64,000 nt of DNA from Jiella flava. Lineage in GTDB: Bacteria; Pseudomonadota; Alphaproteobacteria; Rhizobiales; Rhizobiaceae. A program made the translations under genes and the position numbers. Of the stretch, positions 9,199-18,493 are shown piece by piece. The stretch's first letter is position 1; each line of letters starts with the position of its first letter. The notes beneath the pieces are model-generated. The model did no database searches. It was not told where the DNA came from and saw only the letters and a list, made by a program, of their open reading frames with translations. The stretch lies in assembly GCF_017349315.1 (NCBI RefSeq), contig NZ_JAFMPP010000020.1, positions 1-64,000 on the forward strand, read 5' to 3'.

Positions 9199-10119
9199 GT
9201 GACAGCGACGCGCGAGTCCCCGATGCGGACGTCCAAGCAGACGGGCAACGCCTCGTTGGGCAATGGCGAATTTTTGATGACCGAGAAGGATTTCTCGACC
9301 ATCGCCAAGTTGCTCTACGAGGATGCGGGGATCTTCCTGGCCGAGACCAAGGCGACGTTTGTCTATTCGCGCCTGTCAAAGCGCCTGCGTGCGCTCGGCC
9401 TGCAGAGCTTCAAGGACTATTGTACCCTCGTCCAGGGTCGCGAAGGCTCCAGCGAGCGGATGACCATGTTGGCGTCGTTGACCACCAACGTCACCCACTT
9501 CTTCCGCGAGAAGCATCATTTCGACTATCTTCGCCAGACGCTGTTGCCGCCGCTTCTGAACGACGCCAAGCGCGGCGGGCGTGTGCGGATCTGGTCGGCC
9601 GGCTGCTCGATCGGTCACGAGCCCTATTCGATCGCCATGACGATCTTGTCGATGATGGGCAATGCCGCCGATTATGATGTGCGGATTCTGGCCAGCGATA
9701 TTGATCCCAATGTCGTCGCGACCGGCCGGGCGGGCGTCTACGGCGCGAGCGCCCTGGAGAGCGTGTCGACGGATCTGCGCCGCAAGTGGTTCCGGCCGAG
9801 CGCTGCCGATTCCGGTGCAGCTGGGCAGGGAGCAACGGAAATGATGTTCGAGGTGACCGATCCGATGCGCGACATCGTCGCTTTCCGGGAGCTTAACCTC
9901 AATGGCGAGTGGCCGATGCGCGGCCAGTTCGACGCGATTTTCTGCCGCAACGTGACGATCTATTTCGACCAGCCGACCCGCGAGCGGGTGTGGAAGCGGT
10001 TCGTCGATCGGTTGCTGCCGGGGGGAACCTTGTTCATCGGCCATTCGGAAAGGGTCACCGGACCGGCGCTGCAGTCGGTCGAATTCCAGGGCAACACGTC
10101 TTACAAAAAGGTTCGTTGA
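9199..10119 (+). CDS. cheR: Chemoreceptor glutamate methyltransferase CheR
   Basis: A 306-residue S-adenosylmethionine-dependent methyltransferase that methylates receptor glutamates for adaptation. It has the N-terminal helical CheR domain (LLYEDAGIFLAETKATFVYSR; SLTTNVTHFFRE) and the SAM-binding core (RIWSAGCSIGHEPYSIAM), then FDAIFCRNVTIYFD and GGTLFIGHSE. The usual GCSTGEEPYS motif reads GCSIGHEPYS here, a mild deviation. The GTG at 9199 has a GGAG site nine bases upstream. An ATG at 9223 is possible. The cheW-cheR gap is 91 bases. Confidence 0.94.
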   Translation: MTATRESPMRTSKQTGNASLGNGEFLMTEKDFSTIAKLLYEDAGIFLAETKATFVYSRLSKRLRALGLQSFKDYCTLVQGREGSSERMTMLASLTTNVTHFFREKHHFDYLRQTLLPPLLNDAKRGGRVRIWSAGCSIGHEPYSIAMTILSMMGNAADYDVRILASDIDPNVVATGRAGVYGASALESVSTDLRRKWFRPSAADSGAAGQGATEMMFEVTDPMRDIVAFRELNLNGEWPMRGQFDAIFCRNVTIYFDQPTRERVWKRFVDRLLPGGTLFIGHSERVTGPALQSVEFQGNTSYKKVR

Positions 10120-10262
10120 TCGGCCGCTGCTGGCGCTGGCCATGAGGATCGCAGATCTCTGCCAGCGCGGATCCGAGCTTTGCCCGAACCGATTTCCATT
10201 TTTGAGAAAAGCCGCAGCAGAGCAAGCCGGTGGCTTGGAATTGACAAGGGAGATTCACGCCA

Positions 10263-11291
10263 ATGTGCGCTGCGAGCGTTCTTGTCGTCGACGATTCACC
10301 AACGATGCGGGCCTTGATCCGCCATGCTCTCAAGCGCGATCCGGAGATTGTCGTCGTTGGCGAAGCGTCCAATCCCTACGAAGCACGTGACAAGATGAAG
10401 GAGCTCGATCCCGACGTCGTGACCCTCGACGTCGAGATGCCGAATATGAACGGGATCGAGTTTTTGAAGAAGATCATGACCCTGCGGCCGACGCCGGTGA
10501 TTATGGTCTCGAACTTCACCGCGCCGGGGGCGGCGACGACGCTTGCTGCGCTGGAGATTGGTGCCTTCGACTGCATCGCCAAGCCGAGCGCGCAGCAGGG
10601 CATGTTCGAGTCGCTGCCGAATCTGGTCAAGGAAGCGGCCATGGCTAAGCGCGGCATGGTCCGGCGCCGGACCGGTGCGGCTGTCGCGCGGGTCGCCGCC
10701 GAGCCGGCGCGGATGCGGAAGGCAGGCTGGGCCGATCTGATTGCGATCGGCTCCTCGACCGGCGGCGTCGAAGCGCTGATGCAAGTGTTATCGGAATTTC
10801 CGGCTGATTGCCCGCCGACGGTGATCGTTCAGCATCTGCCGGCCGCCTTCACCGGCTCCTTTGCGGCAAGGCTTGATCGAGCTTCGCACGCTAAGGTTGT
10901 TGAGGCTGGCGGCGGCGAGACGCTGAGGCGGGGGCACGTCTATGTCGCTCCCGGCGGCGCTCGCCACATGATCGTCAAGCCGGGCGCGCAGCCGATCATC
11001 GACCTCTATGAGGGGGAGACGGTCTCCGGCCACCGGCCGTCGGTCGATGTGCTGTTCTCGTCGGTCGCCAAGAATTTCAAGGGCTCGACATGCGGCGTCA
11101 TTCTGACCGGCATGGGACGGGACGGGGCCCAGGGGCTGTTGGAAATGCGTCGGGCCGGCGGCCAGACGTTTGGTCAGGATGAGGAGACCTCCCTCGTCTA
11201 TGGCATGCCACGGGTGGCATATGAGATCGGGGCAGTGGAACGTCAGTTGCCGCTGGGACGGGTTGCGAAGAAATTGTTCAGTGGGGCGTAG
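10263..11291 (+). CDS. cheB: Chemotaxis methylesterase/deamidase CheB
   Basis: A 342-residue enzyme that removes methyl groups from chemoreceptors after phosphorylation by CheA. The N-terminal receiver has Asp10-Asp11 and phospho-Asp56 (VTLDVEMP). The C-terminal esterase has its triad in IGSSTGGVEAL (Ser), VQHLPAAFTGSFA (His) and GMGRDGAQGL (Asp). A GGGAG ribosome site precedes the ATG. It forms the adaptation pair with cheR, with a 143-base spacer between them. Confidence 0.96.
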   Translation: MCAASVLVVDDSPTMRALIRHALKRDPEIVVVGEASNPYEARDKMKELDPDVVTLDVEMPNMNGIEFLKKIMTLRPTPVIMVSNFTAPGAATTLAALEIGAFDCIAKPSAQQGMFESLPNLVKEAAMAKRGMVRRRTGAAVARVAAEPARMRKAGWADLIAIGSSTGGVEALMQVLSEFPADCPPTVIVQHLPAAFTGSFAARLDRASHAKVVEAGGGETLRRGHVYVAPGGARHMIVKPGAQPIIDLYEGETVSGHRPSVDVLFSSVAKNFKGSTCGVILTGMGRDGAQGLLEMRRAGGQTFGQDEETSLVYGMPRVAYEIGAVERQLPLGRVAKKLFSGA

Positions 11292-11380
11292 TAAGCCACT
11301 AGTAAACAACGAATTTTTGAGCGGATGAGAGACTTCGTTCATGAAATTCGGGTCTACTGGTCCCCAGAAGGAAGCACGTC

Positions 11381-11770
11381 ATGAGCATCAAAGATCAACT
11401 GAAAGTCCTGATCGTTGACGATCATAGAACTAGTCGGATGCTGATTCGCGACGCACTGGAGCAGCTCGGCATCAAGCAGATCGTGTTCGCTTGCGACGGT
11501 GAGGAAGCCTTGAAGGCGATGATGCAGACCCCGTGTCACATCATCATCTCCGACTTCAACATGCCGAAGCTTGACGGGATCCAGCTCCTCAAGGCAATTC
11601 GGTCGTACAAAAAGACGCAGCGCACGCCCTTCATCATTCTCACGAGCAAGGGCGACCGCGAGCTCGTGATGAAGGCGGCGCAGCTCGGGGTCAACAACTT
11701 CTTGGCGAAGCCGATCACCGTTCCGGTGCTGAAAAAGACTATCGAAGCGGTGGTGGGGCGTCTGCAATGA
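11381..11770 (+). CDS. cheY2: Chemotaxis response regulator CheY2
   Basis: A 129-residue receiver protein, the second CheY of the operon. Acidic pocket Asp13-Asp14, phosphoacceptor Asp58 (IISDFNMPKLDG), switch Thr in ILTSKGD and Lys in LAKPIT. In rhizobia the CheY2 at this position is the motor-binding regulator, and its phosphoacceptor is also residue 58 in S. meliloti. It overlaps cheD by four bases (ATGA). Confidence 0.93.
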   Translation: MSIKDQLKVLIVDDHRTSRMLIRDALEQLGIKQIVFACDGEEALKAMMQTPCHIIISDFNMPKLDGIQLLKAIRSYKKTQRTPFIILTSKGDRELVMKAAQLGVNNFLAKPITVPVLKKTIEAVVGRLQ

Positions 11771-12306
11771 TTTCCGCTAGCCGGCCCAATCGGATCCACA
11801 TCATGCAGGGCGAAGCCAAGATAGCCCGCGGGGAAGAGACCGTTCTGACGACGCTTCTTGGCTCCTGCGTTGCGGCCTGCATCCGCGACCCTGAGGCTGG
11901 CATCGGCGGCATGAACCACTTCCTGCTTCCCGGCAGCGGCGGAGCCGATGCCGGGCGCACGGAAAGCTTCGGGCTTTATCTGATGGAGCTTCTCGTCAAC
12001 GAATTGATGAAGAAGGGTGCGCGCCGCAACCATCTGGAAGCCAAGCTGTTCGGCGGCGCTCGCACGGTCGACGGCCTGTCCGACGTCGGGGCGAAGAACG
12101 CGGCGTTTGCCGAGCGCTTCCTGCAGATGGAAAACATTCGTCATCTGGGTGGATCGCTCGGCGGCACGAGGGGCCGGCGCATCGAGTACTGGCCCCATTC
12201 GGGCCGCGCCCGTCAGATCTTCTTTGAAGAGACGGCGATGCCGAAGATTCCGGTGGCACCTCCGGTGCGTCCGCCGCAATCGGTCGGCGATGTCGATCTA
12301 TTCTGA
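11767..12306 (+). CDS. cheD: Chemoreceptor glutamine deamidase CheD
   Basis: A 179-residue deamidase that converts receptor glutamines to glutamates. Catalytic Cys is in the LLGSCVAACIRDPEAGIGGMNHFLLP segment, and its His is in the same block (GMNHFLLP). Further family motifs are AKLFGGARTVD and GGTRGRRIEYWPHSGRA. The ATG overlaps cheY2 by four bases. The C-terminal 20 residues are Pro-rich and variable. Confidence 0.95.
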   Translation: MISASRPNRIHIMQGEAKIARGEETVLTTLLGSCVAACIRDPEAGIGGMNHFLLPGSGGADAGRTESFGLYLMELLVNELMKKGARRNHLEAKLFGGARTVDGLSDVGAKNAAFAERFLQMENIRHLGGSLGGTRGRRIEYWPHSGRARQIFFEETAMPKIPVAPPVRPPQSVGDVDLF

Positions 12307-12391
12307 TCGGCCCTGGCATGCGACAGCCGCTTGGTCTGTCGCGAGCCGCGACCTTCGCAAAGTTGATAGATCGGATGAATCGAGCTCGACC

Positions 12392-12736
12392 ATGACGACC
12401 CTTCCCCTCACCAGCCTTCTGCAAATCCTCGCCGAAGAACTGCGGGATCTCGCTACCACCTCCGAGGAGATGCACGAACTCGTCTGTCATGACCATCTGG
12501 GGCGCGATCCGAATTACATCCGGGCCGTTCAGAAGATCGACCACACGACGCAGATGCTCGAAAATTTGTCGCATTTCGTCCTCGCGGTCGGCCGCGAAAC
12601 GGACGAGGACTGGCAGATTACCATCGGCGAAGCGCTGGACGGGATTCGGCTGGGCGACCTCAAACGTCGCTTGCATCGCAACGAGCCCGTCGCTGAGCCC
12701 GTCAATGACGACGGTGATCTGGAACTGTTCGGCTGA
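12392..12736 (+). CDS. cheT: CheT-like small chemotaxis protein, possible CheY phosphatase
   Basis: A 114-residue, mostly helical acidic protein closing the che operon, 85 bases after cheD. This is the position of cheT in Sinorhizobium meliloti, whose product takes part in signal termination and adaptation. The segment RAVQKIDHTTQMLENL contains Asp50-x-x-x-Gln54, the same D-x3-Q spacing as the catalytic Asp143/Gln147 pair of the CheY-P phosphatase CheZ (QDLTGQ). Helical heptad-like pattern on both sides fits a CheZ-like helix bundle. No enzymatic proof exists in the sequence, so the phosphatase role is inferred. Confidence 0.65.
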   Translation: MTTLPLTSLLQILAEELRDLATTSEEMHELVCHDHLGRDPNYIRAVQKIDHTTQMLENLSHFVLAVGRETDEDWQITIGEALDGIRLGDLKRRLHRNEPVAEPVNDDGDLELFG

Positions 12737-12975
12737 TCGAGGACGCGGGCAAAACGCGGGCCGCGCTGATGCCACTCCGCGCTGCCTGCGTGCTTTGCGT
12801 CGTGAAACGGGAAAACGCGCTTATTTCAAAGCAATTTGAGACGTAAAAGTCGGCCTTTGCTTCGGCTGAGCGTGCTCGAACGCCGCGTCGGAATCGGCGA
12901 TCAGACCGCAGGCGGTGGTGATTGAAAAATCGCCGCCGCCTTTGCCGGTTCGAGCGACCGCGTCAGCGGTCGGGA

Positions 12976-14265
12976 TCATTCGGCGGCTTCGCAGTCGCGG
13001 ATGTCGGCGATCCTCGACGTCATGCCCGACGCCCCCGTCTTTTCGACGCGGCGCAGCCTGTCCTCCTCGGCTTGCATATAGCCGCGGGTGATCGGCAGCG
13101 TGTCGAGGCTCTTGGTGAACTGCAGCTGGAAGACCACCAGATCCTGCCAGCGGAACGCCGATTCCGATGCCGCGAGATAGAACTCCCACATCCGGCAGAA
13201 ACGCTCGTCGTAGAGCGCCTTGGCCTCTTCACGATGGGCGCGGAAGCGTTCGCGCCAGTGCTTGATCGTTTCGGCGTAATGGATGCGCAGGATCTCGACG
13301 TCGTTGACGATCAGGCCGCTGCGCTGAGCCGCCGCCATCACTTCCGACAAGGCCGGAATATAGCCGCCGGGGAAGATGTATTTCTGGATGAAGGCGTTGG
13401 TGTTGCCGGGGGGATCGTAGCGGCCGATCGTATGCAGCAGCATCACGCCGTCGTTCTTCAGCGCCTTGGCGCAGTGGGAGAAGAATTGGTCATAATAGCC
13501 GATGCCGACATGCTCGAACATGCCGACCGACACGATACGGTCGAAGCGTTCCTTGGTGTCGCGATAGTCCTGCAGGCGGAACTCTGCCTTATCGGCGAGT
13601 CCGGCGTCGGCGGCGCGCTGCTTGGCGATCGTGAGCTGCTCGTCGGAGAGTGTCACCCCGATGACGTCGGCATCGAGGTGACCGGCGAGATAAAGGCCCA
13701 TGCCGCCCCAGCCGCATCCGATGTCGAGGGTTTTCAGCTTCTCCCTGTCGAACCGCAGTTTGGCCGCGATGTGCCGCTTTTTGGCGAGCTGGGCCTCTTC
13801 GAGCGTCACATCCGGGCGTTCGAAATAGGCGCAGGAATATTGCCGGTCCTCGTCGAGAAACAGGTCGTAAAGTGCGCCGGATAGGTCGTAGTGGCGTTGG
13901 ACGTTGGAGCGGGCCCGCTTCAGCGTGTTGTTCTGGATGATGTAACGGGCGGCGTAGCGCACCCGCTCGATCGCCCGCATCCAGGCTCGGCTCGTGGCGT
14001 AGTTGCCGGCGTTCTGGAAAACCAAGGCCAGCACGTCGTAGATGCTGCCTTCGACGACGTTGGCGTCGCCGTTCATGTAGACTTCGCCGAATTTCAGGCT
14101 CGGATTCAACGCCACCGCCCGTTCCGCCGCCTTGGTCCTGAAGTGGACCGTCACCGGCGTGCCGGTGCCGTCGCCCCAGTTGTGGGCGTTGCCGTCCGCA
14201 TCGATGACGGTGAAGTCGCCGAATTGGATCAATTGATCGAGATAGTATTTCAAAATGCGATTCAT
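12976..14265 (-). CDS. cfa: Cyclopropane-fatty-acyl-phospholipid synthase family protein
   Basis: A 429-residue SAM-dependent enzyme that adds a methylene group to unsaturated acyl chains of membrane phospholipids. It has the N-terminal lipid-binding region (VYMNGDANVVEGSIYDVLAL), then VQRHYDLSGALYDLFLDEDRQYSCAYF, the SAM motif LDIGCGWGGMGLYLAG, and GMFEHVG and YIFPGGYIPALSE typical of CFA synthases. The ATG at 14265 has a CAGGAG site seven bases upstream. The frame is open further upstream without similarity. No bacterial partner gene adjoins it. Confidence 0.92.
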   Translation of the reverse strand: MNRILKYYLDQLIQFGDFTVIDADGNAHNWGDGTGTPVTVHFRTKAAERAVALNPSLKFGEVYMNGDANVVEGSIYDVLALVFQNAGNYATSRAWMRAIERVRYAARYIIQNNTLKRARSNVQRHYDLSGALYDLFLDEDRQYSCAYFERPDVTLEEAQLAKKRHIAAKLRFDREKLKTLDIGCGWGGMGLYLAGHLDADVIGVTLSDEQLTIAKQRAADAGLADKAEFRLQDYRDTKERFDRIVSVGMFEHVGIGYYDQFFSHCAKALKNDGVMLLHTIGRYDPPGNTNAFIQKYIFPGGYIPALSEVMAAAQRSGLIVNDVEILRIHYAETIKHWRERFRAHREEAKALYDERFCRMWEFYLAASESAFRWQDLVVFQLQFTKSLDTLPITRGYMQAEEDRLRRVEKTGASGMTSRIADIRDCEAAE

Positions 14266-14619
14266 TGCGCCGATCTCCTGGCATAAGCCGTTGGCGTATC
14301 GAACGCTCGTCTCGACGGTAGCTCGTTTTTTGAGTCCCCGTTTCATTCGCAATCGAGAACGTTGGTGATCATATGAGACGACGAGCCGGGCGGTTTGGCC
14401 TCGACCCGTCGCTCGCTTCGATCCCAACCGTCCCGAACGCGATGCGTCGAGAAAATCTTCCGATACCCCAGAGACCGCGGCGGCATACGATAGCCGCCGG
14501 GTACTCGTTGCTCATTCAACTGTGCAAATTGAATCCTAAGAGCTTCAGAGCATAAGAAAAGGGGCCCATTTGCATGGCGCCCTTAATTTCGACACCGAAA
14601 TGGCACTTGCCGGCTATTT
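14266..14619. other. Intergenic region between cfa and rplI
   Basis: This 354-base gap holds the promoter of cfa and the end of the rpsF-rplI operon. The only structure I can support is the hairpin followed by T residues at 14555-14587, described separately. A 60-codon plus-strand frame at 14373 has no recognisable features. Confidence 0.4.
14555..14587 (-). terminator. Likely intrinsic terminator of the rpsF-rpsR-rplI operon
   Basis: Read on the minus strand, arms GGGCGCCAT (14582-14574) and ATGGGCCCC (14569-14561) flank a GCAA loop and are followed by TTTTCTTA. Seven of nine base pairs form, with a 2x2 internal mismatch. It lies 30-60 bases after the rplI stop, where an operon terminator is expected. 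Confidence 0.55.
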
Positions 14620-15228
14620 TCAGGCGGCGGTTTCGTCGGTTTCGTCCGCGGCGGCCTCATCCGCGTCCGCTTCATCGCCCTCGAGGTCTTCCTCGTCAGC
14701 CTGAGCATAGTCGGGTTCGTCGGTGCCGTAGATCGCATCGGCCGAGCTCAGATCTTCGCCGCGCGACTGGCGCTCGGCCTCGTCGGGCGAACGGGCGATG
14801 TTGAGCTGGATCTCGACGACGACCTCCGGATGGAGGCTGATCGAGACGCTGTGCAGGCCGATGGTCTTGATCGGTTGGTTCAGTTCGACCTGGTTGCGGC
14901 CGACCTTGTAGCCCTCATTGGCCAGAATCTCGGCGATGTCGCGGGTCGATACCGAACCGTAGAGCTGGCCGGTTTCGCCAGCCGAGCGCACGACGATGAA
15001 GGCGCGGCCGTTCAGCGTCTCGGCGACGCCGCTGGCTTCGGCCTTGCGCTCTTCGTTGCGCTGGATCAACTGGGCCTTCTGGGCTTCGAAACGGGTGCGG
15101 TTGGCGTCGTTGGCGCGAAGCGCGCGGCCCGTCGGCAGGAGATAGTTGCGGGCATAGCCGTCGCGAACCCTCACGGTTTCGCCCATCTGGCCGAGCTTGG
15201 CGATGCGTTCAAGAAGAATGACTTCCAT
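14620..15228 (-). CDS. rplI: 50S ribosomal protein L9
   Basis: A 202-residue large-subunit protein. The diagnostic N-terminal L9 signature is intact ([19 protein letters not shown], then [16 protein letters not shown]). The C-terminal domain shows [12 protein letters not shown] and [17 protein letters not shown]. The last 40 residues form an Asp/Glu/Ala-rich acidic tail, which makes the protein longer than the about 150-residue E. coli L9 but fits alphaproteobacteria. It is the distal gene of rpsF-rpsR-DUF2232-rplI. Confidence 0.97.
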   Translation of the reverse strand: MEVILLERIAKLGQMGETVRVRDGYARNYLLPTGRALRANDANRTRFEAQKAQLIQRNEERKAEASGVAETLNGRAFIVVRSAGETGQLYGSVSTRDIAEILANEGYKVGRNQVELNQPIKTIGLHSVSISLHPEVVVEIQLNIARSPDEAERQSRGEDLSSADAIYGTDEPDYAQADEEDLEGDEADADEAAADETDETAA

Positions 15229-15282
15229 GGCTTTTAGTCCTTTTGCTTGCGGTTTTTCAATTCAAAGGTCTCGACGGCCGGA

Positions 15283-16251
15283 TCAGGCCGGGGGAGAAGG
15301 GCGCATCCGCTGCAGCGTGTCGTAGATGCCGAAGGCGGTGAAGACGATGAGCGGAAAGGAGAGGATGACGATCGCCGCATAGGCGACAAAAAGCAGCAGG
15401 CCGCGATTGGACCGCCCGCGGGTGCGGGCATGCAGCCGGGCGAGACCAACCAGCGTGAACGCCATGCCGAAGGCACCGCAGACGACGAGCGCGACGAGTT
15501 CGACTGTGCCGCCGACGAAGCTCGCCGCGAGCGCGCCGGCAAACAGCACGAGCGCCACCGGTGGCAGATGCACCGCCGTCGGCAGGTCGTCGCGCGGGCG
15601 CTGCAGGCGGTCGGAAATCCGGGTAATCCAAGCGGCGAGATAAAGGCCGACGGCGAGGGTCAGGGTTAGCACTGCCGGCTGCACCAATGGCACCAGCGAC
15701 AAAAGCAGGCCGGCGACGGCATCAAGTTCCAGCCCGCTGATCTGGCTGCTACTGTCGCCCTGGCGCAACGCCGCGACGATCTCGGGTTTCAGCGCCGCGA
15801 TGTCGTAGCCGAAATACCAGCCGAGACCGAGGCAGGCGAGGGTGGCCATCAGCGCGATGGCGAAGAGAATATGCTCGACCGGGAACCAGATCAGCGTCGG
15901 CTGTGTGTTGCCGGCCCTCGACGGGAAAGGCCGTGAAGCGGCCGCCTCCAGCTCCGGAGCCGGCTTGGCGAGACCGGCGAGATGGCCGGCGATCGCCGCC
16001 GGCAGGGCGATGGCGGCGAACATCAAGATGCCGCCGGAGACGGCGCCGGAAATCGCGCCGACGACAACCGCGGCGATCACGGCGGCAAGGCCGCCGGCAA
16101 GGCTACCCCAGCCGAGGCTGGCGATGAAGATCGGGATCGGGGCGGCGAGCGCCAAGGTGACGGCGGAACCCGACTGCAGCACGACACCGGCAAACAGCAG
16201 GGCGCTCGCTGCGCCCGCTGCTATGGCTATGAGGAGCTTGGAAGGGGTCAT
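15283..16251 (-). CDS. DUF2232 family integral membrane protein
   Basis: A 322-residue polytopic membrane protein with about eight hydrophobic segments and a short soluble loop (residues about 100-125). Its position between rpsR and rplI, together with the YybS/DUF2232-like hydrophobic pattern, identifies the family. The function is unknown. The ATG at 16251 is preferred because the hydrophobic N-terminus begins there. An in-frame start at 16290 would add 13 residues. Confidence 0.8.
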   Translation of the reverse strand: MTPSKLLIAIAAGAASALLFAGVVLQSGSAVTLALAAPIPIFIASLGWGSLAGGLAAVIAAVVVGAISGAVSGGILMFAAIALPAAIAGHLAGLAKPAPELEAAASRPFPSRAGNTQPTLIWFPVEHILFAIALMATLACLGLGWYFGYDIAALKPEIVAALRQGDSSSQISGLELDAVAGLLLSLVPLVQPAVLTLTLAVGLYLAAWITRISDRLQRPRDDLPTAVHLPPVALVLFAGALAASFVGGTVELVALVVCGAFGMAFTLVGLARLHARTRGRSNRGLLLFVAYAAIVILSFPLIVFTAFGIYDTLQRMRPSPPA

Positions 16252-16461
16252 CGTCCGGTCGCTGTCCTGCAAATTCGCAGTTAGAGGCAAATCGCCCCAA
16301 CTCGGCAGGCCGGTCTTTCAAAAAAGCGCCGGCGGCCGTTTGGTCATAGCGGCAAGCCGCGCCGAAGATTTGGTCCGGGCGCGACGTGCCAGAGGCAGGG
16401 GAGAGCGCCGGCCTTGCCGGACATCTCTCTTATCGGGATCCGGCCTAAAACCGGCTCGCCC

Positions 16462-16710
16462 TTACTTGATCACGTAAGGCAGAAGGCCGAGGAAACGGGC
16501 GCGCTTGATGGCGCGAGCCAGCGCACGTTGGTTCTTCTGCGACACCGCCGTGATGCGCGACGGCACGATTTTACCGCGCTCCGAGATGTAGCGCTGCAAC
16601 AGGCGAATGTCCTTGTAGTCGATCTTCGGCGAATCAGAGCCGGAGAACGGATCGGACTTGCGGCGGCGGTGGAACGGGCGCCGGGTGGGAAGCTGTGCGA
16701 TATCGACCAT
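16462..16710 (-). CDS. rpsR: 30S ribosomal protein S18
   Basis: An 82-residue small-subunit protein that binds 16S rRNA as a heterodimer with S6. The family core is visible: [50 protein letters not shown]. The N-terminus is Arg/Lys-rich (RRPFHRRRK). It follows rpsF after six bases in the same operon. Confidence 0.98.
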   Translation of the reverse strand: MVDIAQLPTRRPFHRRRKSDPFSGSDSPKIDYKDIRLLQRYISERGKIVPSRITAVSQKNQRALARAIKRARFLGLLPYVIK

Positions 16711-16716
16711 GAAACC

Positions 16717-17166
16717 TTACTCCGAATCCTGCTCGCGGGGACGGCGGGGACGATCATCGTCGCGATCGCGACGCGGGCCGCGATCGCCGCGATCGCCACG
16801 TTCGCCGCGCTCACCACGGTCGCCGCCGCGACGCGGACGGTCGTCGCGCTTCTGCATCATCGCGGAGGCGCCGTCTTCGTGCTCCTCGACGCGGATGGTC
16901 ATGTAGCGAAGAACATCCTCATTGAAGCGCATCAGACGCTCCAGCTCGTCGACGGCCTCGGAGGGGGCGTCGATATTGAGCAGGGTGTAATACGCCTTGC
17001 GGTTCTTCTTAATGCGGTATGCGAGGGTCTTCAGGCCCCAATTCTCGACCTTGACGATTTTGCCGCCATTGTTTTCGAGAATGCCCCGGAACGTCTCCAC
17101 CAGCTGATCCACCTGCTGGTTCGAGATGTCCTGGCGCGAAAGAAATACGTGCTCGTAGAGAGCCAT
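16717..17166 (-). CDS. rpsF: 30S ribosomal protein S6
   Basis: A 149-residue small-subunit protein, partner of S18. The ferredoxin-like core is intact ([56 protein letters not shown]). Residues 108-149 are an unusually regular Arg/Gly/Asp/Glu-rich tail of [10 protein letters not shown] type, longer than in E. coli S6. It is the first gene of the operon. I could not confirm an S6:S18 leader RNA motif upstream. Confidence 0.97.
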   Translation of the reverse strand: MALYEHVFLSRQDISNQQVDQLVETFRGILENNGGKIVKVENWGLKTLAYRIKKNRKAYYTLLNIDAPSEAVDELERLMRFNEDVLRYMTIRVEEHEDGASAMMQKRDDRPRRGGDRGERGERGDRGDRGPRRDRDDDRPRRPREQDSE

Positions 17167-17671
17167 AAGCTTGACGCCTTTCCGTTTCGTCCGTGTTGAG
17201 CCCGATCCAGCGGCTAAGCCTCTGCGACTTCCCAAGGTGGCCGGACGGCCGGATCGGAAAGGCGGCATGGAGAGCGGTCGAGAGCGGAGACACGGGAAGC
17301 AGGCGACATTTTCGCGCCATGAAGCCGGCGAACCGGCAGCCTTCCGTTCAGCCCCCAGCTGAAACCGGGCTTTGACAGCGGGGCGGATAGCCTGTGTGAC
17401 GAAAAAATGCAAGCCCGGTGACGGATTGCGGCATTGCCGGTGCCGCGTGACTTGCCGCGGCGACGCGAGGATGACGATCTCGACTTGGCGTGGTGCATTC
17501 ACTCACAGGTCTCGATCGTGGTCCAGCATGCAAGCCTTCGCGGCGCGGCGCGAAGGCTTCGTCAACCGTTAAAGATTGACGCGCATCCGCAGCACCGATC
17601 ATCTGGCGGTGGTTGGAATTCTGCGGCACAATCGCGGTCGGTGGAGGCGGATCGGAAAGAGACGGTTGTCC
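17167..17671. other. Intergenic region upstream of rpsF
   Basis: This 505-base gap lies between divergent rpsF (minus) and a small secreted protein gene (plus). It should hold the ribosomal operon promoter and perhaps a leader RNA. I found no gene or hairpin I can defend. Confidence 0.35.
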
Positions 17672-18193
17672 ATGGCGCACCGAACGACAGCAGGTCTCGC
17701 GTCGATCGCCGATTGGGCCGGCGCCGTGTTCATGGCCGTGTCGTTGGCCCTTTGCGTGGTGCTTGCCGGGCCTGCGGACGGTGCGACCGAGGGGCTCGAC
17801 GGGCTGATCGCCAATACCCTTGACGATCACGCCCTGGCGGCGGCCTTTGCCGGCAAGCATCTCGAAGGCGTCTACGCCGATGCCCGGCACTGGTCGGAGT
17901 CCTATACCTCGAATGGCACGCTGTCCTATCGCGACGCGCAGGGCGAATGGTCTGGCGATTGGAGCGTGCGCCGAGCGACGTTTTGCACCTTCTACCAAAG
18001 TGCGGCGTTGAATGGCGGCTGCTTCGTCGTCGCACAGCGGGGCGCCAATTGCTTCGACTTTTACACCGTTGGACCGCGCTTTGTGGCGATTGCCTCGGCG
18101 GACGATATTCGCGCCGGGCGCAACTGGACCGCGCGAGGCTGGTATGTTGGCGCCAAGCCGAGCTGCCCGAAATCCGGGCGCAACCTGGCTTAG
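17672..18193 (+). CDS. Secreted protein of unknown function
   Basis: A 173-residue protein with an N-terminal signal or anchor (ADWAGAVFMAVSLALCVVLAG) and a mature domain of about 130 residues. That domain has the pattern of small alphaproteobacterial periplasmic proteins (GTLSYRDAQGEWSGDWSVR, then FCTFY, GGCFVVA, NCFDFY), with four Cys that could form two disulfides. No enzyme motif is visible. The ATG at 17672 is chosen because it puts the signal near the N-terminus. The stop TAG is the first three bases of the repeat that begins at 18191. Confidence 0.7.
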   Translation: MAHRTTAGLASIADWAGAVFMAVSLALCVVLAGPADGATEGLDGLIANTLDDHALAAAFAGKHLEGVYADARHWSESYTSNGTLSYRDAQGEWSGDWSVRRATFCTFYQSAALNGGCFVVAQRGANCFDFYTVGPRFVAIASADDIRAGRNWTARGWYVGAKPSCPKSGRNLA

Positions 18194-18298
18194 AGCGCCC
18201 TTACGTCCTATCGGACGCAGAAAGGTCGCTCGAACCCTTGGAATCGACGCATCGTGCTTTGCCGAAAATCGATTCCGATTGTCTCGCCGATGCTTTAG
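18191..18298 (+). repeat. Dispersed two-hairpin repeat, copy A
   Basis: One of seven copies of a repeat of about 108 bases. It starts TAGAGCGCCC, forms a first hairpin around GCGTCC-TATC-GGACGC, then carries a GAATCGACGCATCGTGC segment and a second hairpin CGAAAATCGATTCCGATT. Its first three bases are the stop codon of the gene ending at 18193. Confidence 0.85.
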
Positions 18299-18388
18299 GC
18301 CCTGCAGCGCCCGAATGCAGACCACCCGAGCGTCAGCGGCGGCCGGCCGGCCGTGACAGGCTGGCCGCCTTTGGCATTGTGTCTCTCG

Positions 18389-18493
18389 TCAGACCCGGCG
18401 CGGCTGCGGGGCGGGGCGCTCGTCCCGGTCACGCTCCAGAAACTTCTTGGCGACCCAGCCGACAAACAAAGCTTTCAAAATACTCCTGATCAT
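18389..18493 (-). CDS. Small 34-residue basic protein
   Basis: A short gene with a strong AGGAGAT ribosome site just before the ATG at 18493. The product starts with an amphipathic or membrane-associated helix (MIRSILKALFVGWVAKKFLE) and ends in a charged tail (RDRDERPAPQPRRV). Small proteins of this kind are frequent but uncharacterised in Hyphomicrobiales. The evidence is the ribosome site plus the helix-and-tail design. No function can be given. Confidence 0.5.
   Translation of the reverse strand: MIRSILKALFVGWVAKKFLERDRDERPAPQPRRV

Noticed and set aside
12976..13884. Long plus-strand frame opposite cfa
   Set aside because: Antisense to a clear CFA synthase and typical of shadow frames in GC-rich DNA.
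16717..16840. Repetitive Arg/Gly/Asp codons in rpsF as a CRISPR-like or satellite array
   Set aside because: They encode the C-terminal tail of S6, the units are short and in frame, and there are no spacers.
17167..17300. S6:S18 leader RNA motif upstream of rpsF
   Set aside because: Short stems can be drawn, but I could not find the conserved loop of that motif by eye.
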